Positions 1 through 10,728 of a stretch of 47,055 bases of DNA are shown piece after piece; positions within the stretch are counted from its first letter, which is position 1; every line of letters starts with the position of its first letter. The notes under the pieces were generated by a model, which saw only the letters and a list, made by a program, of their open reading frames with translations, had not been told where the DNA came from and did not search any database. The position numbers and the translations under genes were made by a program. This stretch comes from Xanthoparmelia taractica (lineage: Eukaryota > Ascomycota > Lecanoromycetes > Lecanorales > Parmeliaceae), in NCBI GenBank assembly GCA_033085395.1, contig JANQBS010000283.1:1-47055 (forward strand), read 5' to 3'.

Positions 1-2600
1 ATATAATTTTTTAAAAAAAGTTAAAAAAAAGTTAAAAACGACTATATTTAATAGATACCACACCTTTCCGACCCGTAAACGTATTAATAACGATAATTTA
101 TCTTCTATAATAACTAATATAATAAAAGATATCTTATAGATATTTAAAAGATATTAGATATATATAAAGTATAAGCTTACTTTCTATAAATTAGATACTA
201 TATAGATAATAATAAATTAATAATTATAATAAGAAGAGAAAATTTTCTTGAAAATTAATAATCTTTTATTAATAACTTTATTATTAATATACGTGAATTA
301 TACGCGTCGCGTATATTAAAAATAGCTATAATACTTACTTTACGTATTATTAAAATTATATAATAAGCGTAGAAAATATTACTAACGTCGCGTGTTCTAT
401 CGTCTTAGTTTTTATTTATATTTATAACTTACTTTATATATAAAGCGCTATTAAGAGAAACTCTTTTTCTTCTTTTCTCTATTAAATTTAAAGAGTTTTA
501 AGAAGTTTTTTAAAGAATATTAATTTTATTTACTATATTAAATTCAAGAACGAATTCTTAAAGAGAGAAGATAATTATTAGAAATAAAGTCTTAGACTCT
601 AAGCGAGAATACTCTAAATCGCTTAATATACGTATACTTAACGAACCCTTGGCGAATAAGCTTAAATAAGCGATTTCCTTTAATTTCCTTTTCTTTTTTC
701 TTAAGAATTAATCTTATTATTATATCTATATACGAAATATATATCTTTCTAATTCTATTATTAAAAAATTTAAAAATTATAAAGTTAATAATAAAGTAAG
801 TAATTAATTTTTTTAATAGATCTAGATTATATTAAATATTTATAGATTTAATTTTATCTCGCGACTATCTCTAAGTCGTAAGATTTTAGTCTAATATTAA
901 TTAGCTTAATCCTAGCTTAATTTAGAAAATTCGAAATATTTATTATTAATATTAATTTAAATAACTAATATTTTTTTATAGATCTCTATTATATTATATA
1001 TATAGCCCGAGAAATAGAATAAAACCTCGTGTTAAGACTTCTTCGAGAGTACTCGCACTCTAATCTTAATACGTCTTTTAAATTTACTTTAATAATTTAT
1101 TTCTCTATGTTCTCTTAATCGATCTTAGTTAGTAATATATTAAAATTTAGCCTTAAGCAAGCTCTATAATATATACTCTTTAGAATTTTTTTTTACTAAA
1201 TTCGTATTTAAAACTATCTAGATTTAGAAGTTACATAATTTTAGATCGATTTTTAGTAGTCGGAAGATAATATTAATCTAAAATTATCTAACACTACTAG
1301 ATAGAACCTCGTTCCAGTCACCGACACCTTGCTATATGTAATTAGAAATACTATTAAAATAATTTATTTATTAAAGACGGTGACTATTAAAATTAATGGA
1401 GATTAAAAGAATTAATTCTATCTCTAAAGATCTCTAGACTATGTATATACTCGTATAGTCGTGCCTATATAAGAATAAAATAGGGGTTAAAGAAGATTAT
1501 AGAGCACTCCCTAATTGCCAATACGAGATACTATAGTATTATTTTTAAAACATCTTTATAATATAGCATTATTGTAGTTATCTCTATATTATAGAATAAT
1601 GTCTTCTTTATATCGAAACGTGAACTTCTAAATAGTTCGAGAAGTTATTAATTCTAGCTACTTTAATCTAAAATCTACGAATTAAATAATTCTTATCTAT
1701 ATTTTCTTTTATTATATTTTTTATCTTTTTCTTAAATTAATTTAATATATTCTTTAAATATTCTATTTAATATTTATCGCTAAAATATTTACGTTTATAA
1801 TATTTATATCGATATATTATCTCGACTTTAATTACGAAAGAGATTTTAAAAGTAAATTAAGAGTTATTAGCGTTATAAAGAATCTAGATATATTAATAAC
1901 TAGTCTCGAGTATTATTTAATATATCTTTATTACTATAATTAATAATATTATTATCTAGATTTATATAAGATATTAATACTCTTATAATAGTAATATCGA
2001 GAGATAAAGTATCGTATAATTATCTTCGTTAAGAATAACTTTCATAGCGTTAATTCTTTCTTTAAATATTTTAATATACGTTAAATTCTTCGATATCGTT
2101 TTAAATAATCTAAACTAATATATATAATATTTCTTTAAGAGATATATAAACTCTAAGAATCTTATAGATTATAGTAGCTCTCGTAGACGTATTAGTATAA
2201 GATAATCGTCGTTAAATTCAGCCTCTATTAGTCGTTGCTTAATCTCGAAAATAATTGTAAATATTATAAGATCGACTACTTCTTAAGCTTTCTCCTCTTA
2301 TTTCGCTACTATACCTTTTAATTCGTAGAGCTCTTGTGTGTATTTTTAGAGTTTCTTTATACGTAACTCTATACGTATATCGACGAATTATAACGAGAAA
2401 TTATCTTTAATTAAGAACACGATCTTTGATTTATCTTTAATAAATATACTTTCTCTAATCTATCTTTTTATAGACGGGATTTTTCCTTCGATCTATCTCT
2501 TATAGACGGGGGGTTTTTTTTTTTGAATGCTTTCGAATTAATAGAAGACTTAAAGATCTAACGAGAGACTCGATTGAAACGAGTTTAAATTGAATAACAA
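1..2600. repeat. AT-rich RIP-degraded block
   Basis: This stretch is strongly AT-rich, full of TA dinucleotides and stop codons in all frames, and has no usable ORF. It changes to balanced composition within roughly 50 bases around 2580-2630. Composition of this kind is typical of repeat DNA hit by repeat-induced point mutation in Pezizomycotina. Direct support comes from 1385-1550, which aligns without gaps to 2637-2802 with almost only C-to-T and G-to-A changes. Two short near-copies of a motif ending in TATAGACGGG lie at about 2458-2515. No gene can be read here. Confidence 0.85.
1385..1550 (-). repeat. RIP-mutated partner LTR
   Basis: The copy aligns without indels to 2637-2802 at a constant offset of 1252. 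I count 37 differences in 166 positions: 21 G-to-A, 13 C-to-T (read from the intact copy) and 3 transversions. No transition runs the other way. This is direct sequence evidence for RIP-type mutation. Confidence 0.8.
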
Positions 2601-2636
2601 CGACTTATGAAGAGTAGTCGCGCGTGGGCTTTTACC

Positions 2637-2802
2637 TGTTGAAATTGATGGAGGTCAGGAGGATTAATTCTATCTCTGGGGGTCTCTAGGCTATGTATGT
2701 ACCCGCATAGCCGTGCCCATATAAGAATGAAATAGGGGTTGGAGAAGGTCAGAGAGCACCCCCTGATTGCGAACACGAGGTGCTGCAGCATCATTTCCAA
2801 CA
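2637..2802 (-). repeat. Intact LTR (TGTTG...CAACA)
   Basis: This 166-bp terminal repeat keeps normal composition and has perfect 5-bp inverted ends. On the minus strand it contains a TATA-like TTCTTATATGGG stretch near the middle. It is the less mutated partner of 1385-1550 and lies exactly at the border between the AT-rich block and normal DNA. Confidence 0.75.
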
Positions 2803-3315
2803 GCGACATACCCTGGCCCCATTGGAGAGGCTGGAAAGCCACCGTAACCTGGATTAAATCGACCAGGGACGGGATTGGCCCAGCCTGGTTGCCCCAGCCC
2901 GGATTGCCTAAGTTGATGGTTAGGCTGCCGAAGCCGCCGTAACCGCCGAAGTCACCGTACTGTCTATGGTATTGGCTGCCAAAGCCGCCAACAGGACCGA
3001 AAGACTGGCCGCCCATGCATGGTATCATCCCAGGTCCCATGCCGGACGATAGCATCTCATTGTAGGCTTGCTGGTGGACTACTTGCTGCGCATTGAAGCG
3101 CGCAGTCAACTCTTCTTGTAATGGCTGTCGGGGTGCACCAACAGACTCAATGGTAGGCACGGGCTTAGCGTACCTGCATATATCTTTGTAGACACCACAA
3201 GTGCTACACTTAGCAGGCAAGGCCCCTCGTGGCGATAGCCAGAGTTGTCGCACTTTGAAGCTCTGTTGAGCTTCTTGTCGTTGCCACCTGCACTCCCTGA
3301 TCCCTGAGCTGACAT
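2803..3315 (-). pseudogene. Frameshifted glycine-rich protein relic cut by LTR element
   Basis: A protein-like reading on the minus strand starts at the ATG at 3313-3315 with a Ser/Gly/Lys-rich start and a patch with Cys and His (KCDNSG...HEGPC). After a frame change near 3220-3230 it continues with a second Cys patch (AKCSTC, about 3210) and then a Gly/Pro/Met/Tyr-rich low-complexity tract with GGFG and GGYG repeats. A second frame change near 2885-2900 is needed to keep the Gly/Pro-rich reading going to the LTR boundary at 2803. The paired Cys patches could have been a small zinc-binding module, but I do not recognise the family. The 5-bp target duplication suggests the LTR element inserted into this gene. 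Its other half would lie left of 1380, where RIP has erased it. Confidence 0.45.
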
Positions 3316-5580
3316 CTCTAGAGACGCGACTTAGCCAACTTGTTCCGTACATCTTTCGACGCACCATGGGTGGTAGCGTTTACCTTTCTTGGTTAATTGT
3401 TTAGCTGATTGTAAGTTCTAGCTCTTACGAATAATCAATCAGATCTTTATCTGCTATTCTGTGTTTGTGTATGTGGCTTTGCAAGTGCGTGCTGTTGATG
3501 TTTGATTTTTATGTATTTATAAAACGCGCTAGCCTCGGGCGTCTAAGGAATATCGATGTCTTGTCTCCAAGATCAGCGCGAATCTTTGTTGATAAAACTG
3601 CAATTCGCCTCATAGCCGGGCTTATCGAAATTCACGAGACCTGTTGGATATATTCATTTCTTCCAGCCCAAATCACGCTCTTGCGTAGCTCTATGTGAAT
3701 GTGACTTCTTCTACGATAGGTCGTACGAGGCATGTTACAATCTATTGTACGTTATCACACTCATCAACTAAGTGGTTTTCTTGGAGCTGGCATACATAGT
3801 CAGGAAGTTGACTTGGGCGAGACTGTTATATGTAAGAGTTAGAAGGTTGTGGCGCAATGCTCTGTACTCGACATGGAATATGAGTTTGCTGCCCCTGTGG
3901 TCGTAGTGCGCCCTGCCAACCGTAACCTTGACATCTCGTCTTCTAGGCATTTAGAGCTTTTGAAACGAGCGCTGAAGCTTTAGTGCGTTGACAAGCAGTC
4001 TAGACAGTCGACAACGCTCTTGTACATACACCGTCTATTGGAGTATCTCAGGAGAGCTTGGGTTGATCCTTTCCCGAAAGAACTCTTCTCAGAGGTAAAT
4101 TCGCCATGCGACACCAATCATAATAAGTCGGTACAGTTAAATGTTCGCGGGTGAAATGCAGGTATATGGTCCAAAAACATTCGCTATTCATAGATGTCTC
4201 TAGTTAGCGGATATCAAGAGCTAATGCCTAATCATGTAGGGCTCCGGCGATGGTTCCCTCATTGCCCTTGGTACTTATAAAAGCAGGCTACTTCTCGTCC
4301 ACCCACCGTCTTTGCTTTCATCTGATACATAAACATCACTTGACTTATTTGCCTGTTGCGGCATCTAGAAGAGATACTCACAGTACCGCAGATGTAAGAT
4401 CAATGGGCCCCCTCCTCACTGGTAGCGAAGCAACCTGCCTTCTGTCCAATCGAAAGCTCCACCTGAGCCACTGCGTGGCCCTCAACAATTATGGTATTGA
4501 ACTCGGTCCGTCTTCGGGGTTGATCGTCTATAATCTGAGCTCGTGGCTTTTCTCATAGCGAAAGACTGCTGACATAGCATATCCGAAATAATCGGTCTCT
4601 GCTTCACATAAGTCGTCACGCGGAAGCTCCTCCGCATGGAGAACCACAGATACCGGTATTTGCCGAGACTTTCGACCCCCTATTCTCTTCTGTATACCCT
4701 TTCGAGCAATAATGGCCGTGGGGGGAATAATGGGACGGTGACTGCTAATGCGGCTCGTGATTGTTCACAAGAAGAATTTACGGTGTTTAGTTATAACTGC
4801 CGAGGCTTGGTTTGTAGTAAGTATTGGGTTATGTTTTTGCTGACGACAAGAGAGCATTCAGATTCCGTGTGGAACTCATTTTACTGCTATAAAGTTTCCA
4901 AGACTCGCCAGGCTTTCTGTCTGTGCTTGAGTTCAGTATGTTGCATGCCGGAGATGATAAAAGTTGAGACACATTCTCGGATGCTACTTTTATCGCCGAG
5001 GCACTATTCCAAAACAGGGTTATGATGACGGTAAGGCTTACTCTTTTTGACTGACCAAAGCTGAACTCGAGCATGTTCCATGGATGAGCTCGGCCTGCGT
5101 GCCGTGTCCCCAGGGGCCACCGTTTCATCGAGATGCGCATTGGGGCCCGGTAAAGGCGTTTGGCACCCCTCCAGGACAAGCAATAGTCATGATACCTATC
5201 GCCGATCCGGTTTGCGTGTGGAGCACGCCGCAAAAAGGATCATGTGGGCAATCCCTTGAGGACTCGGTGTTACCCGGCATATAGGTCTCAGCTGCACTTC
5301 CGCTCGTTTCGGACGCTTTCTTCTCGCAACTGTATTTTAGAGCTGGATCTGTGCCAAGTATACTGTGGGGCTTAGGCGAGCTTTACTGGTCTTACCAATC
5401 ACGTCAACGTCCGCGACTCCATCAATGCGGCTGTTAGCTTGTCGACGAATCATGGCTTCGAATCATTTCATTCTGGCTCGTTAGTACACCCATCGCGTGC
5501 TATACCTAGACAGACCCACTACGTAGGTGGACATCTCTCGCTTTTGAATGAAAGAGGGGCTTTTCGTCCATCACCAACTC
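3316..5580. other. Gene-poor interval, nothing assignable
   Basis: Only short overlapping ORFs occur. One 60-residue minus ORF (3768-3950) has unbiased amino-acid composition and could be a gene scrap, but I recognise nothing in it. No RNA gene or repeat is seen. Confidence 0.5.
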
Positions 5581-5582
5581 GA

Positions 5583-5589
5583 TATATAA
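5583..5589 (+). promoter_or_regulatory. TATA box of the heme-thiolate peroxidase gene
   Basis: TATATAA lies 66 bases before the signal-peptide start codon at 5655, a normal fungal distance for a short 5' leader. It makes an initiation at the 5655 ATG plausible. Confidence 0.5.
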
Positions 5590-5654
5590 GATTCCGCCGC
5601 CTTGTGAAAATGTCCGGTCTCGAAGCTTCGCACAAGCCAGCCTGCGCTTCGAAA

Positions 5655-7167
5655 ATGTTCCTGAGATACGGTATCATCTTCTGTGCGGTACTTGGCACAG
5701 CAGTCTCCCATCCTTCCAAACGTCAGGGATTCGACCCGACAGCGCAACACATCGATGTCTCCAACGCACACGCCTTCATTGCGCCAGGCGCATCTGATCT
5801 ACGCGGCCCCTGTCCAGCGATGAATGCATTAGCCAATCATGGCTACATTGCTCGGAATGGATACACGAACTTTTCGGAGTCGCTTAACGCTATCACTAAG
5901 GTTTATGGAGCTGGTGCGCATCTACCCTTTGATTTTTCTCATTTAGAAACAAATGGTTGATAATATCCCACTGTCTAGGGCACGACCTCGCTTTCTTCCT
6001 CTCGGCACTTGGTTCAGTGCAGGCGGGAGATGGCAACTACTTCTCCATTGGGGGCCCACCGGGGAAGAGCCTTCCTGTGGTTGGCGGCTTGTTGGGCCAG
6101 CCACGAGGGATCTCGAATGCTCACAACCGCTTTGAGGGAGATGCTAGCCCCGCAAGAGGAGATTTGTATCAATTGTAAGCAATATCCCGCAGCTCACCTC
6201 GCCAGACCGCCTTTTACTAATGCAGATTTTCAGTGGCGAAGCCTACCTTACCCAAATGCCCTTCTTCCAGGGTCTGTACGATCTTCCAGGGGCAGGAGCT
6301 TCAAATCCGAATTATGACCTCGGTTTGTTAGGGGATTATGCTGCGACACGCTGTAAGCTTCCTCACTTTTGGCAAAAACGGTTACCCTTTGTCTAAACAT
6401 GTTCTCTAGACGAACAATCAGTCTCCCAAAATCCTTACTACTTCCGCGGCTTCTTCGGCTTCTTTATTCCTCCTGGCACCCATGCTTTCATCTTTCGCAT
6501 GTTCGCAAACAAGTCCGCAGCTTACCCGGAGGGTTTTCTCGATCAAAGCACACTCAAGTCCTTTTATGCCATGACGGGTACGGATGACAGCAACTTGGAG
6601 TATACACCTGGCGCAGAGCGTATTCCTGAGAACTGGTACACACGTGCTGTGGGTGATCCGTACCATATCCCATTGGTTTTGCAGGATATTTCAACGCTCA
6701 TAGAGGAGCATCCGGAGTTGTCGGCATTTGGTGGAAACACCGGGACAGTGAATTCCTTCACTGGTTTAGATATCCAGAATCTGACTGTTAGTATCTTGAT
6801 CTCTTGTTCTGTTACACTTGATAAGTCAGATTTGTTGCAGCGTTGCTTGCCTACATCATCATCTAATTTGCGCGACGATATCTGACTGGCAAAATAGGGC
6901 GGTCTATACAACGCCGAGACACTTCTCCAAGGCGACAATCTCGGTTGTTTCTTGTTTCAATCAGTGGCTATAGCCGCCCCAGATCTAATTCGAGAGGCTG
7001 GTATTATCGCCGATATCGCTGGTGCAATATCCCAGATCAATAACGCGGTGACACAAGCTGTTGTCAATCTCAATTGCCCCCAATTGAGTCAGTACGAGTA
7101 CAATAACAGTCAGTTGATTCAGTATCCCGGCTACACAAAATGGAACAAAGACGGAGCGTATTCATAG
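5655..7167 (+). CDS. Secreted heme-thiolate peroxidase/peroxygenase (chloroperoxidase family)
   Basis: The product is a predicted extracellular heme peroxidase of the chloroperoxidase/unspecific peroxygenase family (PF01328 type), which uses H2O2 to halogenate or oxygenate organic substrates. Exons are 5655-5913, 5979-6174, 6234-6352, 6410-6786 and 6898-7167; all phases close, giving 406 residues. The start at 5655 gives a signal peptide with a Lys-Arg site at residues 22-23; an in-frame ATG at 5610 would bury it. The proximal heme ligand is Cys53 in the PCP motif (GPCPAMN), and the EGD motif is at 139-141 (RFEGDASP), with Glu139 as the expected acid-base residue. No break is seen. The long form is over 100 residues larger than short chloroperoxidases. 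Substrate cannot be deduced. Confidence 0.92.
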
Positions 7168-7545
7168 GTTCAGATGGCTGAGGACCAGACTTGCGAAGCG
7201 GCGAGGTGAGATGTTTTTCCTCAAAGATCGATTGAATTTAGGTTTGTGTACGAGTCAGTGAGAAGGCCGGCAATTATGTACGAGATACTGTTTACAGCCA
7301 GACTTTGTTTTGAGTGAATTCCAGCAAAGAGGTCCATCCAAAAATCGTCCGTAGGGTCATAAGGTAATCGTATATTAAGGCTAGAATAGGGAGAAGCGAG
7401 GCTGAGAGATCGTGGCTTGGTGGCTGAGCTCAGCCCGACAACTACTAGCTTATTACTAGATCATACTACAATCTTACCAGCCTCGAAGCTATAAGACCCC
7501 CATGATCGTATTTGGTTCTATGTCAGGACACCCTATCGAAGCGTC
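7168..7545. other. Intergenic spacer
   Basis: This holds the 3' flank of the peroxidase gene and the upstream flank of the decayed transporter. I see no conserved element beyond AT-rich stretches. Confidence 0.4.
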
Positions 7546-9002
7546 ATGGAGAGCGACTACGTCAAGCGTGTTGAACAGTTGTCATTACTAAATCTTTCCT
7601 CGAATCGAGTACTCCAATACATTAACCATCCGCCTACCCACGATGTTCTCCATCATGCCCAGCTTTGCGTGTCCTTTTTAACATCAATCCAGCTTGTTCG
7701 AACACTATCTCAACGGAGATGCTTCCTTCGAAACCTTTGATCCCGCAGTCCTGGTCTTCGACTACCCTGAAACTTTCTTCAGTAATCATACATTACTCCG
7801 ACCCGATTTTCTCAGAAGATCCAAAGGTCAAACGAGGGGTATTCTTGTCAAAGTATGGATGAACTTGTATACTTGCTCTCAACGAGTAGTATCAGCGAAG
7901 ATATCCAGGCTATCTCTGCAATCAGACATAGACTTGCTTCTGGTCGATTCGCTGCCGGACTATGGACCTCTGAAGTATCATCTGGCTGAGTAATTTATCA
8001 TCAAAATAGTGGGATAAATTGAGCTCCCAGTCCACATCGCCTGAGGCATTTGCTTATCTGTAAAACCTCATCATGCATTCAGATCGCGGCATGCCGAGGC
8101 AAGAGCCGGTCGCGAATGCCGTCTTTGACTATGAGCAGCAAATGGCAAACGCTGGTATTCTACACTCTTGTTAAGATATCGGAATCAAAGGCACCACTGA
8201 CTGGAGATCTTCAACTTATTGCAGAGGTGATCCAAAGAAAGCACGACATTGAAAAGATGCAAAGGACTATAATAGCAAATCTGCGGTCCGCACGGCTATT
8301 GCCCGGCATCCAACCAGAAAGTTAGGGGCTTGGAGACCTTCATGCCTACCAAACCATCATAGCCGGTTAGGCTTCTCAACTCGAAAATATTACATCTTCG
8401 CTTCAAGGTCTACTAGCCATATCCGAGAGCCTCAAGGCCAGCCAGCAAGCCTCTCGCACACAAAACCTAACTATGCTCGCTTTCGTTTTCATTCCAGTAT
8501 CTACAGTATCTTCAATCTACGGCATGAACACGCTGAGATTGCGCAGAACAATCCGCACATGTGGCAATTTGGGGTATCTGCCTGCGCGACTACTTTAGTA
8601 GTCATTTTTGCTGCTTGGTCCTATCAGTACCGGTCTACCTTTTCCAAGTTGATAATGTCTTTGTTGCATGTATCACCGAGAAAATGGGAAGCTACAATTG
8701 ATCAGACCACCCAAATCGGCCCTACACGACCGCTCTCTACACCTCTGGATCAGGGAACAGGAGCAAACATTCATACAAAGCCGCTCAAGGTTTCTACGAC
8801 TGCGGTCTCATCCCAGGACGTCCTCATCATAGCGACACAGGCGTCCGCTCAAACGTATTCGACTGCCAAACCCGTGCCCATGAACTTCCGCAAAGACGAG
8901 AGTGATGTGGAGAATGGTCGGCTTGCAAATGAGGGCGGCGCCTATGCCTTTGACTTTCGCAACGCAATACTGCTGCTGCAACAGGGAGAGCATTCATTGT
9001 AA
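7546..9002 (+). pseudogene. Decayed CorA-like divalent-cation transporter
   Basis: The C-terminal half is recognisable. A membrane segment (about 8473-8520) runs into the GMN signature at 8521-8529 (IYGMN), followed by a second membrane segment (about 8559-8630), the two-helix end typical of CorA Mg2+ channels. The coding reading is broken. TAG codons lie in the CorA frame at 8323-8325 and 8368-8370, and the frame shifts between the GMN codons (8529) and the next conserved stretch (EIAQNNP, from 8535). Upstream, conserved-looking pieces sit in different frames: 7546-7740, 7694-7860, about 7860-7985 and 8050-8325. No intron choice I tried removes both stops and keeps the helix frame. The C-terminal tail after helix 2 ends at 9002. 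A run of sequencing errors is the main alternative. Confidence 0.7.
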
Positions 9003-10080
9003 TGTGAATGCTCTCCCGGAATAGAGAAGCAATTGCGCGAGGACTCAAATCCTGCAACATGAAGCGATCTTACGATGCATGTGTGAGCTATTCAACTCGT
9101 GTGAAAATAGGTTTACGCTCTTCTTGAGCTAGGAGGCTATATCTGGTACGAATCCGCTAATTCATCATACTCTCAAAAGCCGGGTTTACATAGCCAGACA
9201 TTTCTAATTACTCCTCCTGCCTTTTATGCCTACCTGTTTTACACTGTATCCTGGCGACGCTTTTGGCACTCTCGCATAAGTATGTAAAATCTCGCAGCTG
9301 CGCCTTCAACTATGAGTATTGAACTCTGTCTTGCATTGACATGACTGACTGGGCGATTTCGAGCAAGTGGACGGAATGTTCAAAAAATTGCTAAGCACAA
9401 CTCCCTGGTAAGATGACAGCCAACGTAGAGTCCTTTGGCAACATGAAGCCACGCAAGCGTAGTGCTAAACTTGTATAGGCTCATCATCAAAGACCACGTG
9501 CCCCTGTTGGCGTAAATAGTGGTGGTTCAGAAGGAATGCAGTGTGGGCTAGTACAACAAGCGTTCGCGCTGTGTAGTAAGCCACCGCTTTTCTGTCCTTA
9601 ATGATCTTTGAACTCTACTTATACCATCAGTCCAAAGAACCACCATATCAGAATCATGTGATGCTAGTCGCTTATAGATAGCATGCGATCAAGCGATTTG
9701 CGTACAGCCGCACACGCGCATGATATAACATTTCGTTAGATCCGACCTGCTCCATGCCATATTACGATCATCAACAGCATAAAGCAGACGAAGCACCAGG
9801 ATAGTGCTGCTCTCGATCAACAATAGTATTGATAGGCGGAGCAACAATTGATCGGATTTGATCGGATTTGATCGAGATTTCGGGATTCAGAGATATTGAG
9901 TATAGACGGAGTCTAGTCGTCCTTAGTAGTATCATTTCTCCTCAGACTAGCTGGACGCCTGTAGCTTACATACAGTTGAGGCGCGAGGTCAAAGAGTTCG
10001 GTGTAAGTACAAAACCTCGATCTCTGCAACAGAGTGACTTGAACCTTTTGAAAGACGATCTACTTAAACACCAAGCGAAG
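9003..10080. other. Intergenic, small tandem repeat at 9847-9877
   Basis: No gene is seen. A 10-bp unit (TTGATCGGAT) is repeated two and a half times at about 9848-9875, some 200 bases before the next start codon. The rest is unremarkable. Confidence 0.5.
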
Positions 10081-10728
10081 ATGAAAACCCGAAATGCATT
10101 CTTCGTTGCCCTGAATCTAGCCCTTCGCCTCTCTATCTCAGCGGCAGCACCACCAATCAGTCGGCCCATCTCGGCAGCGCGCATCCCATCGGGTTTAAAC
10201 CTGGTACGTCCGCTTTCAGACGGCACGAACATCACAAGGCAAGTCACACTGCCCGTTGAACTTACATACCAAGCACAACTGCAACGTACAACAATGTTTC
10301 ACTAACACCTGGCTAGCTTTCCACCTGGCCCTCCTCGAAGCCCCCTCTTCCACAACATCCCGGACTCGGACTTGACGCTCGAGGTGACTGCTCTAGGCCA
10401 GATACCTGGACGAAACGAAAGCGCAGTAGAAGAGGTTATAAACAGAGCCTTCACAGCCAGCATAGCCCGCCCCCAACCTCGTATTGCGATTCCCCAGCGC
10501 GGGGTACACCTGCAAGGAAAAGGCTTTCTGCTAGGGGTGACGCCCTCCAGACGCTTACCAGGGGAAGTGCTGTTAACGTGGGGTATGTGGAGTGATGTAC
10601 TGTCAAGCATACATGAGTATGTAGAGGCTTATCCTGGGTACGACTTTGCTTTCGAGGTCTGGTTTACGCCGCCGGTTGGAGCTAGTAGCGGGTACGTGAT
10701 TGGCGGAGGGCTTGGTATAACACGGTGA
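10081..10728 (+). CDS. Small secreted protein, unknown function
   Basis: The two-exon model is 10081-10238 and 10317-10728 (189 residues). The start at 10081 is chosen because it opens a signal peptide (MKTRNAFFVALNLALRLSIS, then Ala-Ala-Ala-Pro); the ORF itself extends upstream to 9868. The intron has a GC-AG border (AAG|GCAAGT ... GGCTAG) with a CACTAAC branch-like site, and only this choice joins the two reading frames. The mature part has an N-glycosylation-type NITS spanning the splice site and an acidic/aromatic C-terminal region (YPGYDFAFEVWF) ending in a Gly-rich segment. It has no cysteine pattern. I recognise no domain. Confidence 0.65.

Larger units (their letters stand above)
1385..2802 (-). 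mobile_element. Short LTR retroelement, half destroyed by RIP
   Basis: Two same-orientation copies of a 166-bp sequence (1385-1550 and 2637-2802) bound an internal part of 1086 bp. The intact copy begins TGTTG and ends CAACA, the classic inverted LTR ends. The five bases outside are GTGAC (1380-1384) and GCGAC (2803-2807). They match except for one C-to-T change, as expected of a target-site duplication of which one side was mutated by RIP. Read on the minus strand, the intact LTR is followed directly by GGTAAAAGCCC, which could be a primer binding site; this suggests a Copia-like element in minus orientation (inference). The internal part is far too short for gag-pol, so the element is deleted or non-autonomous. 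Confidence 0.75.
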
